Source: Peristeroidobacter agariperforans
GTDB taxonomy: Bacteria > Pseudomonadota > Gammaproteobacteria > Steroidobacterales > Steroidobacteraceae
NCBI RefSeq assembly: GCF_004138335.1
Contig: NZ_RYFW01000001.1
Coordinates: 1,302,001-1,366,000 of the forward strand
Reading direction: 5' to 3'
Length of the DNA: 64,000 bases
A program made the position numbers and the translations under genes. Shown one piece after another: positions 19,203 through 28,609 of the stretch (its first letter is position 1; each line of letters begins with the position of its first letter). The notes under the pieces were generated by a model that did no database searches, was not told the origin of the DNA, and saw nothing but the letters and a program-made list of their open reading frames with translations.

Positions 19203-21821
19203 GTGAGCACCTCGCCTGTCATTCGTGTGGAAGGATCTGCCGACTTTTTGAGCGGGGGCGGCGAGATGGGAGAGCTCATCCGCGCGTTCGAATGGGAGCG
19301 CACTCCCCTAGGCTCGCCTGAACAATGGCCGCAGTCGTTGCGGACCGCGCTGAGAATCCTGCTCACCACGCATCATCCGGCCTGTGTTTTCTGGGGACCG
19401 AAGCTCGTTTGCTTCTACAACGACGCCTACCGCGGCTCGCTCGGGCCGGAGCGTCATCCGGCGATGCTCGGTGCGCCGTTGCGCGAAGTGTGGTCTGAAA
19501 CGTGGTCCGTCATGGGACCGCAGATCGAGCGTGTGATGTCGGGCGCCGGGGCGAGCTGGGCCGAAGACCACCTCGTGATGATCCCCCGTTTCGGTCAGCG
19601 CGAGGAAATCTACTGGACCTACAGCTTCAGCCCCATCGATGACGCCGACGCCGCGAGCCATGTCGGTGGCGTCATGGTCCTGTGCATGGAGACCACCAAG
19701 AAGGTGCGGGCCGAACGGCAGCTGGCATTTCAGCTGGCGTTGAGCGACAAGCTGCGCAGCCTGAGCGACGCTTCCGAAATCATGCTGACCGCGGCGGAAA
19801 TGGTCGGCCGGCAACTCGGGGCCGGGCGCGTCGGTTACGGCGAGATCGAACCTTCGGGCAAGAGCGCGCTCGTCGTGTGCGATTGGACGGCGCCGGGCAT
19901 GGCCAGTCTTGCCGGAGAGCATCGACTCACCGATTTCGGGATGAGCCTGGTTCGAGAGCTGCAAGCCGGTCACACCGTGCGGCTCGAGGACGGCTTGAAC
20001 GATCCATTGACCAAGGATGCGAACGGGGCTGATGTCTATCGCGCCATCGGCGCGCGCTCCGGGATCACCGTGCCGCTGATCAAGGACGGACGATTGGTCG
20101 GTGCTTTGTATGTGCATCAAGCCGAGCCGCGTCGTTGGACCGACGCTGAAGTCGGATTGGCCCGAGAGACCGCCGAGCGCACGTGGGAAGCGGTTGAACG
20201 AGCGCGTGCCGAGAATGCCCTTCGGCAACTCAACGCGACGCTGGAACAGCGGGTCGAGGATGCAGTTGCACAACGCAAGCTGTGGGGTGAGTTGCTGGAC
20301 TCAGTGACCGCCTTGGTTGCCGCAGTCGGCAACGACTATCGTTTCCTGGCCATGAACAAAGCGTACGCCGATCGCTTCGAGCATCGCCTTGGCGTGCGAC
20401 CGAAGGTTGGTGAGAGCCTGCTGGAATTGATGAAGGCTCAGCGCGAGCAGCTTGCCCTGTCGGGCAGCCGCTGGAGCCGCGCATTGGCTGGCGAGGAATT
20501 CACGCTGATCGAGCCGGCGGCGACCAGCGATAGAGATCCGGATCGGCACTTCGAGATTACATACACCTCATTGCGTGACCCGTTCGGGCGCGTGATCGGG
20601 GCCTTTCAGTATGCGCAGGACGTTACCGAGCGATTGCGAGACCAGCAGCGCTTGACCGAAGCGGAAGAATCGCTGCGTCAGTCGCAGAAGATGGAAGCGG
20701 TCGGCCAGCTCACCGGCGGCATCGCGCACGACTTCAACAATCTGCTGACGGGCATCATCGGCTCGCTCGACATGATGCAAAGGAAGCTCGCGCGCGGCCA
20801 ACAGATCGACGTGAACGCTTATGTCTCGGCGGCGATGACCGCTGCGAATCGAGCGGCCGCGCTCACGCATCGCCTGCTGGCGTTTTCTCGACGGCAGGCT
20901 CTCGATCCGCGTCCCGTGCACGCGAATCGATTGATCTTCGGCATGGAGGAGCTGCTGCGCCGGACGCTCGGCGAGGCGATCGCTCTGGAGTTGGTCGAGC
21001 AGCAGAATCTCTGGCTCACGCGCTGCGACCAGAATCAGTTGGAAAGCGCGCTGCTGAACCTGACCATCAACGCTCGCGACGCCATGCCTCAAGGCGGCAA
21101 GCTCATCATCCAGACATCCAACGAGCATCTCGAGGATGCGCACGAGGCGAAGCTCCGCGATGTGATGCCGGGCGACTACATCGCCATCGCCGTGTGCGAC
21201 AACGGTGTGGGCATGTCGCCGGAAGTGATGAGCCGCGCGTTCGATCCTTTCTTTACCACCAAGCCCATCGGTCAAGGGACCGGGCTCGGGTTGTCCATGA
21301 TCTATGGATTCACCCGGCAATCGGGCGGCTACGCGAAGATTCAGTCGGAAGTCGCCAGGGGCACCACGGTGAAACTGTATCTACCCGCATATCACGGCGA
21401 CCACGAGTTGTCACAAGAGCCGGATCCTGCGCCGGTCACGCTGCTGCCGGCAGGTCGTGAAGAAGTGGTGCTGGTCGTCGAGGACGAGCAGGTGGTGCGC
21501 GATCTGGTCGTCGACCTGCTGGCCGAGCTGGGTTATCGATCGTTGCAGGCGGTCGACGGGCCGAGCGGGCTGGCGATTGCGCTGTCGGACGTGCGCATCG
21601 ACTTGCTGATTTCGGATGTGGGGCTGCCCGGCTTCAACGGTCGCCAGCTCGCCGATGCCGCCTGTGCGCATCGTCCGGATCTGAAAGTGCTGTTCATCAC
21701 CGGCTATGCGCACAATGCGGCGGTCAGCAACGATCTGCTGGCGCCGGGCATGCAGATGATAACCAAGCCATTCGCGCTGGAGACGTTGGCGGAGCGAATC
21801 CGCGACATGATCGAGGGTTAG
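19203..21821 (+). CDS. Hybrid sensor histidine kinase (PAS-GAF-PAS-HisKA-HATPase-REC)
   Basis: 872 residues, soluble. Order: PAS-like domain (about 35-165), GAF (about 180-335), short coiled coil, second PAS (about 365-480), HisKA with phospho-acceptor H509 in G-G-I-A-H-D-F-N-N-L-L, HATPase with N-A-R-D-A-M-P, D-N-G-V-G-M and G-T-G-L-G-L, and a C-terminal receiver with D805 in I-S-D-V-G-L-P. The GAF/PAS combination is common in light- or redox-sensing kinases; no bilin Cys motif is obvious. The GTG start keeps the conserved F-L-S-G-G-G-E-M-G segment; an ATG at 19266 is the alternative. No separate response regulator is adjacent. Confidence 0.88.
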   Translation: MSTSPVIRVEGSADFLSGGGEMGELIRAFEWERTPLGSPEQWPQSLRTALRILLTTHHPACVFWGPKLVCFYNDAYRGSLGPERHPAMLGAPLREVWSETWSVMGPQIERVMSGAGASWAEDHLVMIPRFGQREEIYWTYSFSPIDDADAASHVGGVMVLCMETTKKVRAERQLAFQLALSDKLRSLSDASEIMLTAAEMVGRQLGAGRVGYGEIEPSGKSALVVCDWTAPGMASLAGEHRLTDFGMSLVRELQAGHTVRLEDGLNDPLTKDANGADVYRAIGARSGITVPLIKDGRLVGALYVHQAEPRRWTDAEVGLARETAERTWEAVERARAENALRQLNATLEQRVEDAVAQRKLWGELLDSVTALVAAVGNDYRFLAMNKAYADRFEHRLGVRPKVGESLLELMKAQREQLALSGSRWSRALAGEEFTLIEPAATSDRDPDRHFEITYTSLRDPFGRVIGAFQYAQDVTERLRDQQRLTEAEESLRQSQKMEAVGQLTGGIAHDFNNLLTGIIGSLDMMQRKLARGQQIDVNAYVSAAMTAANRAAALTHRLLAFSRRQALDPRPVHANRLIFGMEELLRRTLGEAIALELVEQQNLWLTRCDQNQLESALLNLTINARDAMPQGGKLIIQTSNEHLEDAHEAKLRDVMPGDYIAIAVCDNGVGMSPEVMSRAFDPFFTTKPIGQGTGLGLSMIYGFTRQSGGYAKIQSEVARGTTVKLYLPAYHGDHELSQEPDPAPVTLLPAGREEVVLVVEDEQVVRDLVVDLLAELGYRSLQAVDGPSGLAIALSDVRIDLLISDVGLPGFNGRQLADAACAHRPDLKVLFITGYAHNAAVSNDLLAPGMQMITKPFALETLAERIRDMIEG

Positions 21822-22465
21822 CGCTTCAGCGGGTCCTTGGCCGGCACCAGCGCCGAAACGATCAGGCGCGGCGATCCAATGTTTCCAAAGGCCGACGAGC
21901 AGCGAATGTTGTCCTTCACGACCTGCACGGACATGCGCGGCAGGATCTGACGGCGCAGTTGCTCGACGAGCTCGCAGTCGCCGCGCTCCAAGCGCATGTC
22001 GCGATCGCGAGCGAACGACACCTTCTTCCACACGGCGGGAAAGCGTTCCAGATCTGCGGCGCCGGGGAGTTGCGCGCCATTCACGCGAGCGACCAGCTCG
22101 TCCTTCGAGTCGTGGGTGGTGAGCTCGCGGATGTTCTCTTCGGAGGCGATCACGGGCGATTGCATCGATATCTGAAAGCGGGCGATGCCCAGCTGCTCGT
22201 CGCAGATATAACTCTGCAAGCTCACGTTCTCGCGCGCGCCGACAGTTCGCAGGATGATTTCCAGCTTGTCTTCGAGGCTCCGGCACGAGTACATCGTGCT
22301 GTAGCCGCGATATTCGAAGTTCACCTGCTGGGCTTTCCAGACTGCGGTGACTTCTTCCTGGGGCGAGTCGGCCATGACCGAGGCCGGAACAATGGCGAGC
22401 AGCGCCGCGAGCGTGTAGCTCCAGCGCTTCACAAAGGACCCATGTATGACAAAAAAGGTCCGCAT
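21818..22465 (-). CDS. Exported protein of unknown function
   Basis: 215 residues. A signal peptide of about 32 residues ends at S-V-M-A. The mature part has four cysteines (in Y-S-C-R, Y-I-C-D, R-G-D-C-E and I-R-C-S) that could form two disulfides in the periplasm. GGAGG four bases before the ATG at 22465 supports this start over a GTG at 22432. I recognise no family. It overlaps the kinase gene's end by 4 bases, convergently. Confidence 0.65.
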   Translation of the reverse strand: MRTFFVIHGSFVKRWSYTLAALLAIVPASVMADSPQEEVTAVWKAQQVNFEYRGYSTMYSCRSLEDKLEIILRTVGARENVSLQSYICDEQLGIARFQISMQSPVIASEENIRELTTHDSKDELVARVNGAQLPGAADLERFPAVWKKVSFARDRDMRLERGDCELVEQLRRQILPRMSVQVVKDNIRCSSAFGNIGSPRLIVSALVPAKDPLKR

Positions 22466-22650
22466 CGCTCCTCCAACGTCACATCGAGACCGCGAATGTT
22501 AGTCCGGCTGCTTTGCAGGGACGCAACTGTATGGCGGGCACCGGCTGGCGCGCCATGGACTGCCGGCCAACAGCGCGCACCTGCCGGTGAAACGAGTATG
22601 ATGGCTCGCCGCAGCAATCGGGCGTGAGTCCGAGATAAGGGGAGCGGGAT

Positions 22651-23289
22651 ATGGACAGAAGGTCCAAGGATGCCTGGGAAGGCTGGTCCATTGTCGGCGC
22701 CGTGGCAGTTGCGCTGACACTGGTCGTGACCATGGAAGCGATGATGGCGGGTGCCCCGGTCGAGGGGGTTCGCGGCATCATTCGGGCGACTGCGCGCAGC
22801 TCGTTTGCTTTATTCTCGCTCGCATTCACTGCGTCGGCGGTTTGTTATTTCTGGCCGAACGTCTGGACTCGCTGGCAGCTGCGCAATCGCCGTTACCTCG
22901 GCGTCTCGTTTGCGCTCTCACATTTTGTTCATCTGCTCGCCATCTTGGCGCTGGGTCAGATCGCGCCGGCCGAGCTGGCCGCAGGAACAAATGCGATCAC
23001 ATGGATCTTTGGCGGCCTCGCCTATGTGTTCATCGGGCTGATGGCGGCGACCTCGTTCGACAGCACCGCCCGACTCATCAGTCGCCGCGCGTGGTCGCTG
23101 CTTCACACCGTCGGCTCGTACTACATCTGGTTGATCTTCGCGAACAGTTATCTGGCTCGCGCGGTGTCCATTCCGGCGTACATACCGGCTGGAGCACTGG
23201 TCATATTCATTCTCGGCCTGCGCATCGCCGCCCGTGTGTCGCGCGCGCGAGCGCGGCTTAGTCCAGCTTCATTACGACCGAATCGGTGA
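22651..23289 (+). CDS. Ferric reductase-like/MsrQ-like heme membrane protein
   Basis: 212 residues with about six hydrophobic helices. Histidines in S-F-A-L-S-H-F-V-H-L-L-A-I and S-L-L-H-T-V-G-S-Y-Y-I-W fit the heme-ligand positions of the ferric reductase-like/MsrQ membrane domain, which passes electrons across the inner membrane. A clear GGGGAG precedes the ATG. The usual partner MsrP (a periplasmic molybdoprotein) is not in this neighbourhood, so the electron acceptor is unknown. Its last 32 bases overlap the convergent DUF711 gene. Confidence 0.7.
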   Translation: MDRRSKDAWEGWSIVGAVAVALTLVVTMEAMMAGAPVEGVRGIIRATARSSFALFSLAFTASAVCYFWPNVWTRWQLRNRRYLGVSFALSHFVHLLAILALGQIAPAELAAGTNAITWIFGGLAYVFIGLMAATSFDSTARLISRRAWSLLHTVGSYYIWLIFANSYLARAVSIPAYIPAGALVIFILGLRIAARVSRARARLSPASLRPNR

Positions 23290-24508
23290 GCACTGGATCG
23301 TCGAAGCGAGCCATGTCGCCGGCCTTCTTGCCGGGGACGAGGAATAGGCGTGCAGAGAGCGGCTTGCGTAGGCGCGTCGCGAGCGACGCGACATCGCGGA
23401 GCAGGCCATTGATGCTGTCGGGGGAAGTGTTGCCGGGGATAGGCACGACGTCCAGGCCGGTGCCGCACACACTCGAATACAGCAGCACATCGCGAATGCT
23501 GTAGCGATTCTCACCGGCGCGCTGAGCGAGCAGGGGATCTTCGAGAACGGGCAGCATGAGGCCGGAGTAGCCGCAAGTGCGGACCGACACCGACTTCAAC
23601 GCCGCCGTAATGATGGAACAAGCTTCGAGCGTGCCGGCGCTGCCGAAAGGCGTGCGAGTGAGCGCCTCGATAGCGGCGGCGATACTGCGATCTTTCGCAG
23701 GCGCGGGTGACGTGTCGATGCCGAGATACTGACGGCGTTCACGCAGCTCGATCTCATGCGCGAGTTTTTCCACCGGCGTAAGCACTTCATTCAGCGCGCT
23801 CCGTAGCTTCTCGGTGGCGTCCTCGCCGGTGCGCATCGAGGCGAACGCTCGCTCGACGACCGACGCCCCTTCCAGGCCAATCGCGAACGACTCCGAACCT
23901 TGATGCCACGCCACGGGGAAGAACGGCGTGCCCGCAGGAATGTTCGCGGCGGCGGCGAAGCGGAAGTTCGCCATGCCATCGGGAAGTGCGTTCGCCAGAG
24001 CAATCATGATCTTCGCAGTAGTCGCGGCGACGTTTGGCAACACGCCGCCCCCCGGCGTGGCAATCGTGGTCGAAAAGCTGATGGACCGCGTGGCCTTCAC
24101 CAACGCTTGCGACCATTCCACCAGGCTGTCGTCCAAACGGTCCTCGGTGAGGATGGGGCCGATATTGAAGATCGCACCCTCTGATGCGACCAGCTCATCG
24201 ATCCGCCGCAACCGATCCAGCGCCTTGTCCCGTGCAGCCGGCGTGAGTGATGCGATGACGGGGTTCACCGCCACGCGAGCGGTTTGAACTTCATAGCCGG
24301 CACTTTCGAACGCTCGCTTCGCGCGCGTGAGAAAAGCGACTGCTGCTTCAACACGCTCGAGCTCGAGTGCCGCACTCAGCTCGACACCTGCAGTGATGGT
24401 TCGTACTCGCACCGGATTCGACGTTGACGCTGCCACAGAATCACTCACATTCGACCAACAGAAACCTGCCGCTCCCAACCACCAGAAAATGTCGCGCCGT
24501 GACGGCAT
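23258..24508 (-). CDS. DUF711-family protein with Tat-like export signal
   Basis: 416 residues. The body matches DUF711: N-F-R-F-A-A-A-A-N-I-P-A-G-T-P-F-F-P-V-A-W, G-I-D-T-S-P-A-P, Y-S-G-L-M-L-P-V-L-E-D and C-G-T-G-L-D-V-V-P-I-P-G. The N-terminus P-S-R-R-D-I-F-W-W-L-G-A-A-G-F resembles a twin-arginine signal followed by a hydrophobic stretch, so this copy may be exported folded. Molecular function of DUF711 is unknown. It begins 18 bases after the patatin gene ends on the same strand and is likely cotranscribed with it. Confidence 0.75.
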   Translation of the reverse strand: MPSRRDIFWWLGAAGFCWSNVSDSVAASTSNPVRVRTITAGVELSAALELERVEAAVAFLTRAKRAFESAGYEVQTARVAVNPVIASLTPAARDKALDRLRRIDELVASEGAIFNIGPILTEDRLDDSLVEWSQALVKATRSISFSTTIATPGGGVLPNVAATTAKIMIALANALPDGMANFRFAAAANIPAGTPFFPVAWHQGSESFAIGLEGASVVERAFASMRTGEDATEKLRSALNEVLTPVEKLAHEIELRERRQYLGIDTSPAPAKDRSIAAAIEALTRTPFGSAGTLEACSIITAALKSVSVRTCGYSGLMLPVLEDPLLAQRAGENRYSIRDVLLYSSVCGTGLDVVPIPGNTSPDSINGLLRDVASLATRLRKPLSARLFLVPGKKAGDMARFDDPVLTDSVVMKLD

Positions 24509-24526
24509 GAGCGGCTGCCATCGACC

Positions 24527-27409
24527 TCACTCGTCGTCCAATAACGTGCGAGACAGCGGCAGTGCCTCGCGTTCCTTGAAGGCCCGACGCTTCCGGTGCG
24601 GGCTCATGTAGTTCGCGACTCGCGCGAAGAAATCGGCGAAGTCCTGGGGCGGCATGCCCCGCAGGATCTGCTCCAGCGAATGGAAGCCCAGCGCTCGATA
24701 GCTCTCGAACTGCGACTCGCTGAACCACTGATCGCTGGTGGGCTCATGCGGGAACGAGTCCGCCGTCCGGGCGTAACTGTACACGTCATAGGGCACCGGA
24801 TGCTCGCCTCGTCCGCGCAAGGTGGGCTTGATGTACAACAGTCGGCCCGGCGGCGTGCCCTGGTCGACGGCATCGTAGTCGATACGAGCGGTTGCGCAGT
24901 ACAGGCCCTGCTTGGCGGCGCTGTTCGGATAGATCTCGATCTCTTTCTCGAACTTGATCGGGATGCCGAAGTCGATGCGGATCTTGCGAATGGCATTGCC
25001 CAGGTCGCCGAGCTTCGCATCCGGATCGCAGCCGGCGTCGCAGACCATGATGTAACGGCAGCGACGCAGCACCACTTCATACAGGCCGAGATTGTCGAAG
25101 TGGCCGCCATCGGACAAGTTCACGTACTTGAAGTCCGGCGTGGTGTAACCGAACAACTCGCCGAGCATCGGCGACAACGCCTGGCGCGGGCCGGGCAAGT
25201 GATACGCCTTCTCGCCTTGCGCGTTGGTGTTGCCCAGCCAGGCGCCCAGCCGAACGTTGAACAACGACATCACGAACGCCAGCGCCGGCGACGAGCAATA
25301 GCCCATGTGCGGATTGGCCGCGGCGCCCGAGATCGTCACCGCCGTGCCCAACGAAATGCCGCCCTGTCCGCCGTACATTTCAGACGCGCGATAGCCTTCG
25401 TGAAAGTTGCCGCAGAAGTACGGCGTGATCGAGAACGACTCGGCCTTGCGCTCCTGCCACGCAAGGTTGCCGTCGCGAAGCACGTTCAACGTGACATTGA
25501 TCAGAGGCAACAAGCGCTGCGCCCCTTTGGTCGGACGCAGCTTGTGCATGCGCAGGTTGTCCGAGGTATCGAAGCCGGTGAACGGATCGGGCTTGCGATC
25601 CGTGTGAGACGCGCCCATGTACGCGCGCACCAGCCGATTGCGATAGAAGCCGTGCAACGAAAAGCGATTCACGTTGACGATCAGCCCCATGATCAGCGCC
25701 GCACCCAACAGCACGCCGGGTAGCGTCCAGAACCAATCGATGTCGGTGTGCTGCAATCCCGACTGACGCAGCATCGGATCGGTGAACAGGCGCTCGTCGG
25801 CGACGTGCAAGCTGTCGATGACCCAGCCGCCCAGCGTCGCGGTGGCCCACGAAATGACCAGCACGACGCAGACCACGAAGATCGGCGCTGCAACCGCCAG
25901 TCCGACTCGTTGCATGATCGAAGGTTGGGTCGCGGTCGTGGTCGCCGTCTTGTCCCGGCTGCCCAGCAACGCCGCAGCGATGCCGGAAAGGCCGCCGGCA
26001 GCAGCCACCAGCGGCTTCATGGAATCGGCGATCTTGTCGAACAGATACTGACCGAACAAACACAGCGCGGTGACGACGATCCAGCCCAGCGCAATCGCCA
26101 GGATCCAGCCCGACAGCCTTGCCCACCATTCGCGATCGCCATCGTTGACCAGCGCCGCCTTGGCGCCGGTCACGAATGTTTCGCTCATGCTCGCCAGGCC
26201 GACGAACAGCGTCCGCGCCAGCAGATACAAACCGAGCAGCACCGGCAACGTCAGCATCACGTACAAGCCGGGGTGGTTGTAGAACGGCAGCAGCAGGCTC
26301 CGCACGGCCCATGCAAACAACAATGAAACCGCCAGCCCGGAAAGCAGCAGCGCGCCGAACTCGAACTTGCCGGTGTGTACGCACTCGGACGGAATCTTGT
26401 GACGCAGCCGATACAGCAGCTCGACGATCAGCCAGCCCACTAGCGGGATCACCGTGCACCAGAGCACCGAGAACATCAGTAGGGGAGAGTTGCCCGCCGA
26501 CCAGAACGGCGCGTCGAGCCCGACGGCTGGACCGTTTGCATAGCCCAGTCCGGTGAACGACAGCAACGATACCGCGGCGATCACTGGAAACACGCAGAGC
26601 AACGAATAGCGCTGCGATGGTGTATCGGGATCCCGCACGAAGCGGCGGTGGTAATAAATAGAAAAGCTCGCCAGCAATTCCACGAGCACCGAGGCGTACA
26701 TCAGAGTCCGTCCCCACTCCGGGCTGACCGTGCTCTGCACGAGCAGGTACACGCCTTGAGGAATCACGACGAGCGCGGCCAGCAGCGGCAGGATGACCAG
26801 CCAGTTCAGCAGCAGATTGCGGACGAAGATGGCTGCGGCGGTCCAGGTGTCGGCGGAGAAAAGACCGAGGCGCGGCGTCAAGTAGTTGCTGAACTGGCGC
26901 AAATGATCGACGGGCTTCGGTTCGGGCGCGAGCGGGTTGACCGGTTGCTCGGAGCGGCCGCCGAGGTCCTGAAACACTTCCTTGGCCGTGTCTGCTTGCT
27001 GCTGTTGCCGGTGGATCCAGGCCTGCAGCCAGCTGGCGATATAACCGCCGCCGGAGACGCTGGAGAGATAGTCGAACTCCGGCAGCAGCTTGTTCCTGGC
27101 CAGGGACTGCAATACTCCCAGGTTGAACGTGGCGCTGCGAATGCCGCCGCCCGACAAGCACAGCGCGGACAACGGCGGTTGTGCTTTGCTGCTGTCGGTA
27201 TCCGCATCGAGCGTGCCGATCATTTGAAACAACTCGCGCAGGTTGTCCTGATACTGCGCATCGGTGCCGGCGTCGTCCGGGCGCCCGCTCGTGAATTTTG
27301 CCGGTTCAAACGATTTCGATGCGCAGTACTCCGGGCGCAACGCTTGCAGCTCGCGCCACAACACTTCGTTGAAGGTAGCGCGGTTGCCATTGGGGACGGG
27401 CTCGGTCAT
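24527..27409 (-). CDS. Patatin-like phospholipase with internal membrane domain
   Basis: 960 residues. The N-terminal lipase half has the oxyanion motif G-G-G-I-R-S-A (87-93) and nucleophile S119 in S-V-S-G-G-G-Y. About ten hydrophobic helices occupy roughly residues 180-620. The patatin fold resumes with the catalytic Asp in D-G-G-H-F-D-N-L-G-L-Y-E near residue 765. The membrane insertion splits the hydrolase, an arrangement seen in a group of large proteobacterial patatins. It probably acts on membrane lipids. The ATG at 27409 has AAGGA 6 bases upstream; a GTG at 27463 is in frame but less likely. Confidence 0.85.
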   Translation of the reverse strand: MTEPVPNGNRATFNEVLWRELQALRPEYCASKSFEPAKFTSGRPDDAGTDAQYQDNLRELFQMIGTLDADTDSSKAQPPLSALCLSGGGIRSATFNLGVLQSLARNKLLPEFDYLSSVSGGGYIASWLQAWIHRQQQQADTAKEVFQDLGGRSEQPVNPLAPEPKPVDHLRQFSNYLTPRLGLFSADTWTAAAIFVRNLLLNWLVILPLLAALVVIPQGVYLLVQSTVSPEWGRTLMYASVLVELLASFSIYYHRRFVRDPDTPSQRYSLLCVFPVIAAVSLLSFTGLGYANGPAVGLDAPFWSAGNSPLLMFSVLWCTVIPLVGWLIVELLYRLRHKIPSECVHTGKFEFGALLLSGLAVSLLFAWAVRSLLLPFYNHPGLYVMLTLPVLLGLYLLARTLFVGLASMSETFVTGAKAALVNDGDREWWARLSGWILAIALGWIVVTALCLFGQYLFDKIADSMKPLVAAAGGLSGIAAALLGSRDKTATTTATQPSIMQRVGLAVAAPIFVVCVVLVISWATATLGGWVIDSLHVADERLFTDPMLRQSGLQHTDIDWFWTLPGVLLGAALIMGLIVNVNRFSLHGFYRNRLVRAYMGASHTDRKPDPFTGFDTSDNLRMHKLRPTKGAQRLLPLINVTLNVLRDGNLAWQERKAESFSITPYFCGNFHEGYRASEMYGGQGGISLGTAVTISGAAANPHMGYCSSPALAFVMSLFNVRLGAWLGNTNAQGEKAYHLPGPRQALSPMLGELFGYTTPDFKYVNLSDGGHFDNLGLYEVVLRRCRYIMVCDAGCDPDAKLGDLGNAIRKIRIDFGIPIKFEKEIEIYPNSAAKQGLYCATARIDYDAVDQGTPPGRLLYIKPTLRGRGEHPVPYDVYSYARTADSFPHEPTSDQWFSESQFESYRALGFHSLEQILRGMPPQDFADFFARVANYMSPHRKRRAFKEREALPLSRTLLDDE

Positions 27410-27571
27410 AGCGGATTCCTTCGCTTGTATGTTTGTTTTGATCTGCTCTGCAGACTGTAGCACGCAGATTATTCTTTGCGTTCCGCATTTGCATCGATGC
27501 GCGACGCAGATCTATTTTATGCGAGCGCGGTAAGACGACGGCCCTGATTGGAAAGAGAAGGGGAAGAAGTC

Positions 27572-28609
27572 ATGAGCGACGGTACTCGACGACGGCTCAG
27601 CGCGGTTCTGATATTCGCCCTGTGGGCAGCAGCCCCGACCCACGCGGCCGATGCATGGAAGCTGCCTCGCACCGCCGACGGTCAGCCGGACCTGCAAGGG
27701 ATCTGGACCAACGCGACCATCACGCCGCTGGAACGACCCAAGGAATTCGGGGAGCGGCTGGTCATCAGCGCCGATGAGGCCAGGACCATCGAGTCCCAGA
27801 ACCAGCAATTCAACGACGAGGCGGATGCGCCCACCGATCCCAATACTCGCACGCAGGATCTCCCGCACAGCTGCGGGCTGGGATTCACCGGCGCCGACTG
27901 CGGCTATAACAATTTCTGGATCGATCGCGGCCAGAGCGTGGTGGAGGTCAATGGCGAGCGTCGCAGCTCGCTGATCGTCGAGCCCAAGAACGGGCGCATT
28001 CCGCTCACGACGGAACGGCAAAAGATGCTGAGCGAGCGCTTCACGACGATGCGCACCAATTTCGACGGTCCCGAGGCGCGGCCGCTCGCGGAGCGTTGTC
28101 TGTTGGCGTTCGGCTCGAGCTCAGGGCCGCCGATGCTGCCTGTCCTGTACAACAACCATTATCAGATCGTGCAGAGCCGGGACACGATCATGATCCTGGT
28201 GGAGATGGTCCACGACGTGCGCATCATCCGTTTGAGTGCAAAGCCGAGCGGCGTGCAGAAATGGATGGGCGATTCGGTCGGGCGCTGGGAAGGCGACACG
28301 CTGGTGGTCGAGACCACCAACTTCACCGACAAGGAATCGTTCCGCGGCTCGACGCCGAAGATGAAGATCACCGAGCGCTTCACGCGCGTCGGCCCGGACA
28401 AGATCAACTATCGCGTGACGCTGGAGGACCCGGTGGCGTTCCTGGAGCCGTGGACGGCCGAGTATCCGTTCTACGCGACCGACGAGCCCATCTACGAATA
28501 CGCCTGCCACGAAGGCAATTACGCGCTGCCCGGCATCCTTGCCGGGGCGCGTGAAGACGAGAAGAGAAAGCTGCAGGCGAATGCGCCTGCTAGCAGCGGA
28601 GGTAAATGA
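27572..28609 (+). CDS. Exported protein of unknown function (conserved in Gammaproteobacteria/Acidobacteria)
   Basis: 345 residues with a signal peptide (1-25, T-H-A-A). Recurring features are W-K-L-P-R-T-A-D-G-Q-P-D-L-Q-G-I-W near the start, four cysteines, and W-E-G-D-T-L-V-V-E-T-T-N-F and Y-A-C-H-E-G-N-Y in the second half. These segments recur in a widespread family of secreted proteins of unknown function. GGGGAAGAAGTC precedes the ATG. The stop codon abuts the convergent pstS-like gene with no gap. Confidence 0.7.
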   Translation: MSDGTRRRLSAVLIFALWAAAPTHAADAWKLPRTADGQPDLQGIWTNATITPLERPKEFGERLVISADEARTIESQNQQFNDEADAPTDPNTRTQDLPHSCGLGFTGADCGYNNFWIDRGQSVVEVNGERRSSLIVEPKNGRIPLTTERQKMLSERFTTMRTNFDGPEARPLAERCLLAFGSSSGPPMLPVLYNNHYQIVQSRDTIMILVEMVHDVRIIRLSAKPSGVQKWMGDSVGRWEGDTLVVETTNFTDKESFRGSTPKMKITERFTRVGPDKINYRVTLEDPVAFLEPWTAEYPFYATDEPIYEYACHEGNYALPGILAGAREDEKRKLQANAPASSGGK

